Of a DNA stretch of 61,643 nt, positions 1-8,424 are shown in pieces (position 1 is the stretch's first letter; the number at the start of each line of letters is the position of its first letter). The translations under genes were made by a program, and so were the position numbers. A model generated the notes under the pieces. That model saw only the letters and a program-made list of their open reading frames with translations. It did not search any database and had not been told where the DNA came from. The DNA comes from an uncultured Pirellulaceae bacterium (lineage in GTDB: Bacteria > Planctomycetota > Planctomycetia > Pirellulales > Pirellulaceae), in assembly GCA_937944405.1 (NCBI GenBank), contig CALDYR010000013.1, positions 1 to 61,643 of the forward strand. Reading direction: 5' to 3'.

Positions 1-146
1 GAAGAGCTTAGTTGAAATTAGCCTGTCCCCAACTCCATTTTCCAACTTCAACTCCATTGCGATGCGGCCTCGATGGCCTCACTTCACCCAAAACAAAACG
101 TCTGGTAACATTCCCGTGGAAGCAATCCAACCACAAGGATAACCTG

Positions 147-1397
147 ATGCCTTCGAGCATATTGAAACGTGTGCGGCAAAAGTACAGCCAAGACGAATTA
201 GCCGAAAAACTTGATGTATCCGCCAAAACAATTTCGCGCTGGGAGACTTTGAAATCCCTGTCGCGCGTGCAGGAGATGGCGCTCAGCCACGTTTTGGCGG
301 AAGAAAAGGAGGCCTATCGAACACAAGGCGCGGCGTTTCGGTTTATTGATTTGTTCGCTGGAGTCGGCGGTACGCGGCTAGGAATGGAGTCGATCGGCGG
401 CAAATGCATTTGGACAAGTGAATGGGACAAGCACAGTCAAAAGACCTACGCAAACAATTTTCCTAACGAGCATGCAATTCACGGTGACATTCGTGAGGCA
501 CAAGCGAAAGATATTCCCAAGTTTGACTTGCTGGTAGGGGGGTTTCCTTGCCAGCCGTTTTCGATTGCTGGAGTTTCAAAAAAGAACTCGTTGGGAACAC
601 CACATGGCTTTGAATGCAAAACTCAAGGAACATTGTTCTTTGATGTTGCTCGCATCATTGCTCATCACCGGCCAGCGGTCTTCGTTCTTGAGAACGTGAA
701 GAATCTACTGCGCCACCGGAAAGGCGAAACGTTCGAGATCATCCTAGAAACGTTGGAAGATGAACTTGGCTATGAAGTGCACTACAAAGTCATCGACGCA
801 AAGCATTTCGTGCCGCAACACCGTGAACGCGTGTTCATCGTAGGCTTTCGCAACCAAACCGATTTCTCATGGGATTCGCTGGATCTCCCAGAACCGACGG
901 CAAAACTCTCAGACATTTTGCATTCGCAGGACGGTTCCGAAGAAGCGGAGGCCCCCTTTACCGTCGGCAAGTACGCGCAGGTAAACAAAAAGTATGTGCT
1001 TACAGAGAATCTTTGGGATTACTTGCAACGATACGCTGAGAAGCATCGGGCCAAAGGGAATGGGTTCGGTTTCGGCTTGGTCGGCAAAGACGACATTTCG
1101 AGAACGCTATCGGCTCGATACTACAAAGATGGAAGCGAGATCCTGATCAAACGTGGCCCGCGCTCCAATCCCCGTCGATTGACGCCGCGCGAATGTGCAA
1201 GGTTGATGGGCTTCCCCGATTCATACAAGATTACAGTTTCGGATACACAGGCTTATCGGCAATTCGGAAACAGCGTTGTTGTGCCGGTCGTCAAAGCAGT
1301 CGCCAAAGCGATCCAGCCACACCTTTTGCAAGTGGTGAAAGAGGGAAGCAAAGGCAAGGTGCCTAATAGAAAACGTCGGCAGAGGAAATTCATTTAG
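147..1397 (+). CDS. dcm: DNA (cytosine-5-)-methyltransferase, Dcm type (predicted CCWGG)
   Basis: This enzyme transfers a methyl group from S-adenosylmethionine to C5 of cytosine in DNA. Residues 1-40 carry a helix-turn-helix-like segment (SQDELAEKLDVSAKTISRWE). The catalytic domain starts with the SAM motif FIDLFAGVGG, the nucleophile is Cys135 in GGFPCQPFS, and VLENVKNLL is motif VI. From recalled sequence, similarity to E. coli Dcm runs through the target-recognition region (HRAKGNGFGFG, SRTLSARYYKDGSEILI) to the C-terminal SDTQAYRQFGNSVVVPV, so CCWGG specificity is predicted. The ATG at 147 was chosen because an AAGGA lies just upstream and HTH homology begins there; the frame is open back to 12. 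At 416 aa it is slightly shorter than E. coli Dcm. A broken vsr follows 9 nt downstream, as in the E. coli dcm-vsr pair. Probably acquired horizontally (inference). Confidence 0.93.
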   Translation: MPSSILKRVRQKYSQDELAEKLDVSAKTISRWETLKSLSRVQEMALSHVLAEEKEAYRTQGAAFRFIDLFAGVGGTRLGMESIGGKCIWTSEWDKHSQKTYANNFPNEHAIHGDIREAQAKDIPKFDLLVGGFPCQPFSIAGVSKKNSLGTPHGFECKTQGTLFFDVARIIAHHRPAVFVLENVKNLLRHRKGETFEIILETLEDELGYEVHYKVIDAKHFVPQHRERVFIVGFRNQTDFSWDSLDLPEPTAKLSDILHSQDGSEEAEAPFTVGKYAQVNKKYVLTENLWDYLQRYAEKHRAKGNGFGFGLVGKDDISRTLSARYYKDGSEILIKRGPRSNPRRLTPRECARLMGFPDSYKITVSDTQAYRQFGNSVVVPVVKAVAKAIQPHLLQVVKEGSKGKVPNRKRRQRKFI

Positions 1398-1406
1398 GGT
1401 TAGTCC

Positions 1407-1912
1407 TTGTTAGCCGACGTTGTCGATCCGCAAACTCGTATCCGAATGATGTCGGGAATTGGCACCAAAAACACCAAGCCCGAATTGATTGCCGCAGTTT
1501 GTTGCATGGTCTAGGCTTTCGATATCGTTTGTTTCGTAAAGACTTGCTAGGAAAGTCGGATCTTGTTTTACCAAAGTACGAAGTTATTGTTCGGGTGAAT
1601 GGCTGCTTTTGGCACGATCATGATTTCCACTCGTTCAAGTGGCCGAAGTCCAATCGTAACTTTTCGAAACAGAAGATCACGGGTAACCAAGATCGTGACT
1701 TATGAGTTCAGAAGAAGCCCGGCGAGTTGGGTTGGCACGCGCTGGTTGTTTCGGAGTGCACGACTAAAAGCAAAACCGAAGGCCAATTGGTAGCGTTCGC
1801 TGTGCGAATGGCGAAATGGATCGAAGCTGGCGCGCAACGAATTCGACAAAAGAACATTTGCGCTGCAACAGCTGGATTTGATCACAAATCAACATTGGTC
1901 AACAACGCATAA
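1407..1912 (+). pseudogene. vsr: Very-short-patch mismatch endonuclease Vsr, disrupted
   Basis: Vsr nicks beside T in T:G mismatches left by deamination of Dcm-methylated cytosine. From a TTG at 1407 the frame reads LADVVDPQTRIRMMSGIGTK then NTKPELI, a typical Vsr start. At about 1491 it must shift to another frame, which continues RSLLHGLGFRYRLFRKDL, then the core VNGCFWHDHDFHSFKWPKS. This suggests one lost base. The second frame meets TGA at 1703-1705 after NQDRDL, yet continues in the same frame with GELGWHALVVSECTTK, the Vsr C-terminal strand, to 1912. So there is one frameshift and one nonsense codon (CGA to TGA would explain it). No single frame exceeds about 70 residues. The start sits 9 nt after the dcm stop, with AGGG nearby, so the pair was probably translationally coupled. 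Confidence 0.85.
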
Positions 1913-1929
1913 CCAACTACGATCCGTCC

Positions 1930-2925
1930 ATGAGCAACGCAGATCGGAAAACTAGAAAACGCCGATACGCGGCACCGGTCAGGAAGCTCGGCTGGGTCGT
2001 CCCGACAAAACGCCAACCGCTTTTCCCTGTGCCCGCCAAAACGCAAAATCCCGCTGCGCTCCCCGTTTCTTCCCATGACGCGGCGGTTTCCAATCCTGTC
2101 GTGCGCGTCACCGAACCCGTGGGCCGACTAAAACAAACGCAATTACCAACCTCAACCGCGCGAAACAACAGCCCGTCCACGGCGACAAAAACTCGCGCCT
2201 ACTGCGCTTCAGCCAGACGACCGATTGTGTCGCTGTATTTTGTGTTGCCACTTATTTTGGCATACGAATGCGCTAAAATATCTGCCGGCGTAGAACAAAT
2301 ATCCAGCGGTGTGGATCTTTGGATTCACCAACTGCTGTGCGTTTTTGGTGCCGGACAACTAGTGATTCTTCCGTTGATGACGGTGGCTGTTTTGCTTTTC
2401 CATCACCACAGTAGTACACCAGGCAGTAACGACTGGTCGGTCAACCCCTCCACGCTCCCCATGATGGCCGGGGAAGCGATTGGTTTGGGATTGATGCTGT
2501 TTTTTTTTGCGAACCTATTTCAAATCGCCGCGACAACGAACCCCGCCGCTGGACGATTGGTCGACCCCTACTTTTGGCAGATCGGAACGGCGTCATGGTG
2601 GAGCCAGGTCGTGACTTACGTTGGCACCGGCATTCACGAAGAATTGATCTTCCGAATGATTCTGATGCTTCCACTGATTAAGTTTCTGCAAAACACTTTT
2701 ACCGACAAACAGGCCGCAACCCTTATCGCCGTCATTGTCACTGGATTGATCTTTTCTGCGGCCCATGTCGACGCCATCAATCCACTGGGAGAGGCGTTTC
2801 ATGGGATCAGCTTCGCCTTCCGTTTTATTGCCTCGTGCATTTTTTCGGCCATACTTCTCTATCGCGGCTTCGGCATCGTGGTTGGGACGCACATCATCTA
2901 TAACGTCCTCACACTGATCGCTTGA
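1930..2925 (+). CDS. CPBP-family (CAAX-like) intramembrane metalloprotease
   Basis: Integral membrane protein of 331 aa. Residues 1-95 are basic and rich in Pro, Ser and Thr with no recognisable domain, and are likely cytoplasmic. Then come several hydrophobic segments (SLYFVLPLILAYEC, LVILPLMTVAVLLF, AIGLGLMLFFFANLF). The CPBP/ABI signatures follow in order: EELIFR at about residues 236-241 (paired glutamates plus Arg), FSAAHVDA (His), and GIVVGTHIIYNVL (His and Asn). In this family these residues bind zinc and cleave substrate within the membrane. The substrate is unknown here. The ATG at 1930 lies 17 nt after the vsr remnant, without a clear ribosome-binding site, so the true start could be further inside the variable N-terminus. 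Confidence 0.85.
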   Translation: MSNADRKTRKRRYAAPVRKLGWVVPTKRQPLFPVPAKTQNPAALPVSSHDAAVSNPVVRVTEPVGRLKQTQLPTSTARNNSPSTATKTRAYCASARRPIVSLYFVLPLILAYECAKISAGVEQISSGVDLWIHQLLCVFGAGQLVILPLMTVAVLLFHHHSSTPGSNDWSVNPSTLPMMAGEAIGLGLMLFFFANLFQIAATTNPAAGRLVDPYFWQIGTASWWSQVVTYVGTGIHEELIFRMILMLPLIKFLQNTFTDKQAATLIAVIVTGLIFSAAHVDAINPLGEAFHGISFAFRFIASCIFSAILLYRGFGIVVGTHIIYNVLTLIA

Positions 2926-3373
2926 GACCTCCGGCGCAGTCGAAAACCAACCCTCCGTTGGAATACGGCTGTCCTTTGAGCCTTTTGGTGATGCTCCTTG
3001 CCGGACCGCTATCGCTAGCAACCAACAATTTCACAGATCTGCATTGCGGCCGTTTCGAGTAAACCTTACAAACGGTTTGAAAATTGTTCGCGCTGCGTTC
3101 GGACTGTCGCATCGCAAGTTGCTCTAATAGAGTGGAAAACACGAGCGATTGGCGGGCGGAAGCAGATTTACAATTTTGGCACATCGTGTGCATGGCAAAG
3201 AATCAGCTTTCGCATCCACCGGCGGGCTACAAAGTTTCATTTATTCGCGTGTAACGTCCTTAGCTCAATCAACGCGGCTAAGGCCTGAACCAAGTATCAA
3301 AACGGCATGAATCATGGATTGGATTCATCCGACATTTTTAGAACATTAGTTCGTCAGTCATGGAGGACGGGTT
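2926..3373. other. Intergenic region upstream of ompH
   Basis: About 450 nt without a convincing gene. Short frames on the minus strand (2909-3193) give protein-unlike sequence. The last bases contain GGAGG at 3362-3366, which acts as the ribosome-binding site of the following gene. No clear promoter or RNA structure was recognised. Confidence 0.5.
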
Positions 3374-3979
3374 GTGAGATCTACATTCAGTAAAATTGTT
3401 TTGTCGGCACTGGTTACGGTCGTCGCGTTGTCAGTCAGCACGGCGTCGGCACAGGAGGGCAAGCAATCAGGAATCGTAGCGGTTCTCGATGTTGCCAAAG
3501 TCTTTAAAGAAAATCGCGACTTCGAATCGAAAATGCAGTCGATCAAATCGACCGCTGACCAACTCAAAGCCTCGATTCAGCAAAAACAAGAAGCCATCAA
3601 ACAAGAAGCCGGGGGCCTCCAACAGTACGAAGTCGGATCGCCCGAACGAAATCAAATGGAAGCCGAACTGGTTCAAAAGCAAGCCAAACTGCGCACCGAG
3701 GCGCATCAAGCTGAAGTGGATCTGCTGTCAAAAGAAGCAGGCGTTTACTACGACACCTACCAACAAATGCAGTCCATTCTGTCTTCGCTTTCGGCCGAAT
3801 ACGGCATCTCCTTAGTACTGCGATTTGACAGTGAAAAAGTCGACGCCAACAATCGCGGCGAAGTCATCAAAGGGGTCAACCGAGCCGTCGTTTATCAGCA
3901 AGGATTGGACCTAACGTCTCTGGTCATCGAAAAAATGTCAACCAACGTCGCCCAAGCTGGCGGCGGTGTAGCTCGATAA
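3374..3979 (+). CDS. OmpH/Skp-family periplasmic chaperone
   Basis: 201 aa. Residues 1-26 form a Sec signal peptide (hydrophobic core VLSALVTVVALSV, cleavage after TASAQ). The mature part begins IVAVLDVAKVFKENRDFESKM, the Skp/OmpH start, followed by a long charged helical region (about residues 55-130, rich in K, E and Q) that would form the coiled-coil tentacles, and a C-terminal strand/helix piece. The family holds unfolded outer-membrane proteins in the periplasm. The start is GTG, chosen because GGAGG lies 7 nt upstream; the ATG at 3360 runs into a stop after five codons. A hairpin terminator follows, so this appears to be a single-gene unit. Confidence 0.88.
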   Translation: MRSTFSKIVLSALVTVVALSVSTASAQEGKQSGIVAVLDVAKVFKENRDFESKMQSIKSTADQLKASIQQKQEAIKQEAGGLQQYEVGSPERNQMEAELVQKQAKLRTEAHQAEVDLLSKEAGVYYDTYQQMQSILSSLSAEYGISLVLRFDSEKVDANNRGEVIKGVNRAVVYQQGLDLTSLVIEKMSTNVAQAGGGVAR

Positions 3980-4005
3980 TTCAAGCGGACATCTCCAAGA
4001 GAAGT

Positions 4006-4045
4006 AGAGTCGGGTCTTTGCAAAAAAGCCCGGCTCTCTTTTTTG
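4006..4045 (+). terminator. Rho-independent terminator of the ompH-like gene
   Basis: Arms AGAGTCGGG (4006-4014) and CCCGGCTCT (4029-4037) pair with one T-G wobble across a 14-nt loop. A T-rich tract (4038-4045) follows. Confidence 0.8.
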
Positions 4046-4097
4046 TATCATCCCAGTGGCCAAGTTTTACCGCCTATCAAAGAACCCACACCTGATC

Positions 4098-5354
4098 ATG
4101 AACATCGCGATCTTTGAAGACCCTGCCGTCGAAAAACTAGCTCCGATCACGACTTCTAAGCCTGCTTACGCAATTTCCTGCGGCAGTTACCGATTGATCG
4201 ACTTTGTCCAATTGCTGGGCGGAAATAAAATAGCTACGGTCAGAAATCATCTCAAAGGCATCCAAAACCGCGACTTCGACTGCGCTTCAACCCTCGATTT
4301 ATCGTACCCCAAAACCATCGTTGTCAACGCCAGAGTCGCCCCAACGGTCGACAACTATCAAGCACTCCAACAACTGGGTGCCGGCCCGCCTTGCGTCCTT
4401 CGCGCCGACGACGACAGCATCTGCGCGGCGGTACTGCCGACCGATACCCTACCGGCGGATGCCTTCGCAACCGGCGATTGGATTAACGCCGTTTCTGAAA
4501 TCATTGACGCGGCCAATCTACCACCGGCACCAATCGCGCTACCTACCTTCCAATACCCTCACGACGTCATCCGTCTTCACATGCAGCACTGTGAGCAAAA
4601 CCTGGAATTTCGTCTGTTGCAGGATCAACTTCAACGACTGACCGAAGGTGTCTTTGTGGCCCAACGGTCCCCCCCCACGATTCATCCTTCGGCGGTGTTT
4701 GACGCTTCTGATGGCCCCATCATTTTTGATTCCAATGTCCAGGTCGGTCCGCATTGTTTCTTCCGCGGGCCCGTTTACGTCGGACCAAACGGAAAAATCA
4801 GCGAACATAGTTCGATCAAAGATGCCGTTTGCATCGCACATACCTGCAAAATTGGCGGCGAAGTCGAAGGCTGTGTGGTCGAACCGTGGACCAATAAACA
4901 ACACCATGGCTTCCTCGGCCATAGCTACCTCGGTAGCTGGATCAACTTAGGGGCAGGCACCTGTAACAGCGATCTAAAGAACACCTACGGCAAAATCAAT
5001 ATGACCTACGGCAACCAGACGGTCGCCACCGACATGCAATTTGTCGGATGTATCATCGGTGATTACGCCAAAACATCCATCAACACCAGCATCTTCACCG
5101 GCAAGACCATCGGCGTTGCAAGCATGGTCTACGGCATGGCAACGGCCAATGTTCCCAGTTTCGTCAACTCCGCGCGCACACTGGGCCAGTTAGGCCTACT
5201 GCCGCCAGAAATCGCAATTACAACCCAGAAACGAATGTTCGCACGGCGAAAGGTGGCCCATCAAGCCACTGACAGTCAGCTGATCAATGACATGTTTACG
5301 CTGACCGAGCATGAACGTCCTGCCGGGCTAAGCAAGCAACCTATTGCTTTTTAA
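4098..5354 (+). CDS. GlmU-like putative sugar nucleotidyltransferase with left-handed beta-helix
   Basis: 418 aa from the ATG at 4098. It resembles the alternative GlmU family found in Bacteroidetes and planctomycetes, thought to supply UDP-GlcNAc. The N-terminus MNIAIFEDPAVEKLAPITTS matches the family's FED...L.PLT pattern. Residues 200-370 carry hexapeptide repeats of a left-handed beta-helix acyltransferase (for example VQVGPHCFFRGPVYVGPNGKI and CIIGDYAKTSINTSIFTGKTI). GTG at 4056 would extend the frame by 14 codons but lies only 10 nt from the preceding terminator, so ATG 4098 is preferred. Downstream is a 230-nt region before metF. The substrate is inferred from the family and not shown by the sequence. 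Confidence 0.8.
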   Translation: MNIAIFEDPAVEKLAPITTSKPAYAISCGSYRLIDFVQLLGGNKIATVRNHLKGIQNRDFDCASTLDLSYPKTIVVNARVAPTVDNYQALQQLGAGPPCVLRADDDSICAAVLPTDTLPADAFATGDWINAVSEIIDAANLPPAPIALPTFQYPHDVIRLHMQHCEQNLEFRLLQDQLQRLTEGVFVAQRSPPTIHPSAVFDASDGPIIFDSNVQVGPHCFFRGPVYVGPNGKISEHSSIKDAVCIAHTCKIGGEVEGCVVEPWTNKQHHGFLGHSYLGSWINLGAGTCNSDLKNTYGKINMTYGNQTVATDMQFVGCIIGDYAKTSINTSIFTGKTIGVASMVYGMATANVPSFVNSARTLGQLGLLPPEIAITTQKRMFARRKVAHQATDSQLINDMFTLTEHERPAGLSKQPIAF

Positions 5355-5400
5355 AGCTTTTATTTTAGGGCGTTTAAGTTAAACACGGCGCAACCGGGGG

Positions 5401-5486
5401 AAAATCGTGACAAAATGTGCAACCCAAACTGACCGGGTTGTTTCGATAATCACGGTTATTCGGCCGCTAAAAAATCGTGACAAAAT
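5401..5486 (+). repeat. Pair of exact 16-bp direct repeats upstream of metF
   Basis: AAAATCGTGACAAAAT occurs exactly at 5401-5416 and 5471-5486, 70 bp apart start to start, within the 231-bp gap before metF. The spacing is close to seven helical turns, so both copies would face the same side of DNA. This could be a paired operator or a leftover duplication. No riboswitch was recognised. Confidence 0.6.
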
Positions 5487-5585
5487 TGTACCACGGCGAT
5501 GGCGACTACGGACTGTTTGTAAGCGGGTGGGTAATTAGAATGGGTCCAACGGCCTTCATTTCTTTTCTCTAACACCTGACAACCC

Positions 5586-6455
5586 ATGTCCCTTCAAGAT
5601 TTCTTTAAAAACGACAAACTGGCAATTTCCTTCGAACTCTTCCCACCAAAAACAGAGAAGGGCGAAGCGAACCTCTATCAAAACGTTGCTTCGTTGATGG
5701 AGTATTCACCCGACTTTATTACATGCACCTATGGCGCGGGGGGATCAACGCGCGACAAAACGCTGGAGATCATCGAAAAAGTCAAATCGCAATTCAATAT
5801 CCCGGTCGCCTCCCACTTAACGCTGGTCGGCAGCAGTAAAGATGACCTGCGCGGCTACCTCAGCAAAGCGCAATCCCAAGGCGTCGACTACATCGTCGCC
5901 CTTCGAGGAGACCCCCCCAAAGGCGAAACCGAATTCACCCAAGCCGAAGGGGGATTACGGTACGCCAATGAGTTGGTCGAATTGATCAATGAAGAATTTT
6001 CGGACTTCGGTGTTTTAGTTGCCGGATACCCTGAAACCCACAAGGATGCCGTCAGCCCCGAAGCCGATTTGGAAAATCTAAAACGCAAAGTCGACGCTGG
6101 AGCAGACGCGGTCGTAACGCAGTTATTTTACGACAACGATGACTTCTATCGTTTCCGCGACCGCTGCCAAGCGATCGGCATCAACGTTCCGATCGTGCCA
6201 GGATTGTTGCCGGTTACCAGTTTGCAACAAATCCAAAAAATCACGTCGATGTGCGCTTCGAAACTGCCTCAAGATTTTGTCGATCGCCTTTCCAAAAGTG
6301 ATGACGTGGACGACCAATACAAAGCAGGCGTTGAATTAGCGATCGAACAAACCAGCGACTTGATTGCTGGTGGGATCGAAGCGGTTCACTTCTACGTCCT
6401 GAACAAGTCACAGGCCACCTCTGACATCCTTCGAGCAATCAATGTCAACGCGTAG
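5586..6455 (+). CDS. metF: 5,10-methylenetetrahydrofolate reductase
   Basis: 289 aa, the usual length for bacterial MetF. This FAD enzyme reduces methylene-THF to methyl-THF, the methyl donor for methionine synthesis. Family motifs are ISFELFPPKTEKGE at the N-terminus, DFITCTYGAGGSTRD, VASHLTLVGSSKDDLR and VDYIVALRGDPPKGE (FAD and folate site), then DAVVTQLFYDND and VPIVPGLLPVTSLQQI near the C-terminal part of the TIM barrel. The ATG at 5586 directly precedes homology. Upstream lies the pair of 16-bp repeats; downstream a TPR gene starts after 51 nt without an evident terminator. Confidence 0.95.
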   Translation: MSLQDFFKNDKLAISFELFPPKTEKGEANLYQNVASLMEYSPDFITCTYGAGGSTRDKTLEIIEKVKSQFNIPVASHLTLVGSSKDDLRGYLSKAQSQGVDYIVALRGDPPKGETEFTQAEGGLRYANELVELINEEFSDFGVLVAGYPETHKDAVSPEADLENLKRKVDAGADAVVTQLFYDNDDFYRFRDRCQAIGINVPIVPGLLPVTSLQQIQKITSMCASKLPQDFVDRLSKSDDVDDQYKAGVELAIEQTSDLIAGGIEAVHFYVLNKSQATSDILRAINVNA

Positions 6456-6506
6456 GCAAATCGATCTCCCTCTTTTTGCATACCTTCCAATCGATAGAGC
6501 TATTTC

Positions 6507-7937
6507 ATGTACCGTCTCATTTTTACCGCCGTGTTGTTGATGCTGTTGATCAACAACACAGCCATTGGAAACCAAATTGCTATCGCGCCTGCCGCGGCCG
6601 AAGATGCCGATGCAAAAAAAGCAAAGCAGGTAGAATCGGTTTATCAGGAACTGGCGAAAATGGTGCCCGGCGACGTTGAGGCGGGATCAGATATCGAAAA
6701 CGCGATTAAAGAAACGATCAGGCTGTTCGCTGATCGGAAACCGATCGAAGCACAGCAATCGCTGCAAGACCTAGCCGATGGCGACGCGAATTTCCCACCG
6801 GCCGAACTGATGCTCGCGGCGCTCGCTTACGCGGTCAACGACATGACCTCTGGAAAGGCGCTGTTGGAACAGGCTGCGATCAACAACGAAAACTATCCCG
6901 ACGTTCATTTTTCGTTTGCGCAACTCGCGTTGACCCAACGACGGTGGGCCGACGCCGAAGCGCAGGCCGAATTCGGCTTGAAAAAGACGACCGGCGGTTC
7001 GTTTACCCAACTGCAGACCGATCACTTCATGCAGCGATACCAAGCGGTCAAGTTTCAACTTGCAAAATCGCGTGGACAATGGGAAAAGGCGAAAGCCGCG
7101 TTACAGCAACTTGAATCATTGGCCCCCGAAGCTACTCAAACTTTGGCCGGCAAAGCGGAAGTCGCTTTCCAAGATAAAGACATCAACAAGGCGATTGGCT
7201 TTCTTAAACAACTCAATTCGATTACCACCGGGAAGCCACGCATCCCTGAACTCACAATCGCGAATTGGTTTCAACGAAAGGGGAAAGTCCAAAATGCCGA
7301 ACTTTGGATCCGAAAAGCGGTCGCCGAAAACAGCGCCAATGCCGATGTGCAACGCGCTTCGGCGCAGTGGTTTTTGAACCGAGAAAACTTTCCCGAAACG
7401 CTAAAGGCCATCCAAGCGTTGGAATCCATTTCCGGCCAAACAAATCTAAGCCAAGAAATTCGTGGCAAAGTCGCGTTCGCTCAGGGAGCCTACGCAACCG
7501 CCGAAAAGGAATTCGAAAGTCTGTTGGCCAAAGATTCCAAGAACATTGACCACGCCAACATGCTGGCCCTGTCGATGGTGCAAAGCACCGATGAAGAAAA
7601 ACAAAAAAAAGCCGTCGGCCTCGCGCGACAGGTCGCCAGCGCCCAGTCTAACAACGCCGTGGCGCTCAGTTCGCTGGCTTACGTGATGTTAAAATCGGGC
7701 CAATCCGATGGTGCGAGATCAATTTTGGCCAAAGTCGCTCAGATGCCTAACTCCAATGCAGAAGTCAGTTTCATCGTCGCGTACATGCTTTCAGAAACCG
7801 GACAATCACCGCAAGCAAAAACGATTTTGGAAAATGTCGTCAACACGCGCGGCCTGTTTCTGTTTCGAAACCAAGCCAAAAGACTACTAACTTCCCTCCA
7901 ACAGTCCAGCCAAGCACTACCCGAACCTAGAGAATAA
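6507..7937 (+). CDS. Secreted TPR-repeat protein
   Basis: 476 aa. A signal peptide is likely (MYRLIFTAVLLMLLINNTAIG). From about residue 65 to the end there are degenerate tetratricopeptide repeats, for example LMLAALAYAVNDMTSGKALL, HFSFAQLALTQRRWADAEAQ and SLAYVMLKSGQSDGARSILA, with alternating Ala/Leu helix pairs. It probably acts as a periplasmic protein-interaction scaffold. No enzymatic domain was seen. Two stretches of A and a Lys-rich EEKQKKA lie near residues 360-370. The gene lies on the same strand as metF but no functional link is evident. Confidence 0.75.
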   Translation: MYRLIFTAVLLMLLINNTAIGNQIAIAPAAAEDADAKKAKQVESVYQELAKMVPGDVEAGSDIENAIKETIRLFADRKPIEAQQSLQDLADGDANFPPAELMLAALAYAVNDMTSGKALLEQAAINNENYPDVHFSFAQLALTQRRWADAEAQAEFGLKKTTGGSFTQLQTDHFMQRYQAVKFQLAKSRGQWEKAKAALQQLESLAPEATQTLAGKAEVAFQDKDINKAIGFLKQLNSITTGKPRIPELTIANWFQRKGKVQNAELWIRKAVAENSANADVQRASAQWFLNRENFPETLKAIQALESISGQTNLSQEIRGKVAFAQGAYATAEKEFESLLAKDSKNIDHANMLALSMVQSTDEEKQKKAVGLARQVASAQSNNAVALSSLAYVMLKSGQSDGARSILAKVAQMPNSNAEVSFIVAYMLSETGQSPQAKTILENVVNTRGLFLFRNQAKRLLTSLQQSSQALPEPRE

Positions 7938-7965
7938 ACGCCAGTAGACCCGCGCGACGGCAAAC

Positions 7966-8241
7966 TCAATTCCATCCAAAGGACTGCTGCACGGCGGTCA
8001 CTTCGACAGCTTCGACAACTTCGACAACCGGCAATGCCGTTTCCCATGCCTGCTTCGCCTCGCGAATCATCGCCGCCTCTTCCATGGCGGCTTCCTTCTG
8101 TCGCGCTTCGGCGTCGCGCAGGAGCGTCAATTCGGCCGCCAGCTCATACTGACGAATCAGTGCAGGAATAAGATCGCCGATGCTCTGAAGGCCGGTGCGG
8201 GGTTTCGCCGATGACAACTGAGTTGAAAGAGATTGGATCAT
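7966..8241 (-). CDS. Small charged protein of unknown function
   Basis: 91 aa, not recognised. The middle (residues 30-70) is a predicted Glu/Ala-rich helix (ELTLLRDAEARQKEAAMEEA), and the C-terminus has a Val/Glu run (VVEVVEAVEV) encoded by 9-bp repeats of the CTTCGACAA type at about 7999-8028. An AGGA lies about 8 nt before the ATG at 8239-8241, supporting expression. It converges with the preceding TPR gene. No signal peptide is present, so it is probably cytoplasmic. Confidence 0.55.
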   Translation of the reverse strand: MIQSLSTQLSSAKPRTGLQSIGDLIPALIRQYELAAELTLLRDAEARQKEAAMEEAAMIREAKQAWETALPVVEVVEAVEVTAVQQSFGWN

Positions 8242-8424
8242 GATGGGTTCCTGATTGTTTGCGCTGCCGAAATGTTGCTGGCTTGTCTGGAACTATCATT
8301 GGCCCACGCAGTGACACCTATGGTCACCGCCAAAAATAAACTTGCGCAATTCTTTTCTGCCAGCACCTCTCTGCAGCCCCGGCGAAGAAATCCCCAATGA
8401 ACTCAGGCTTAAAACCTGTTAAAA

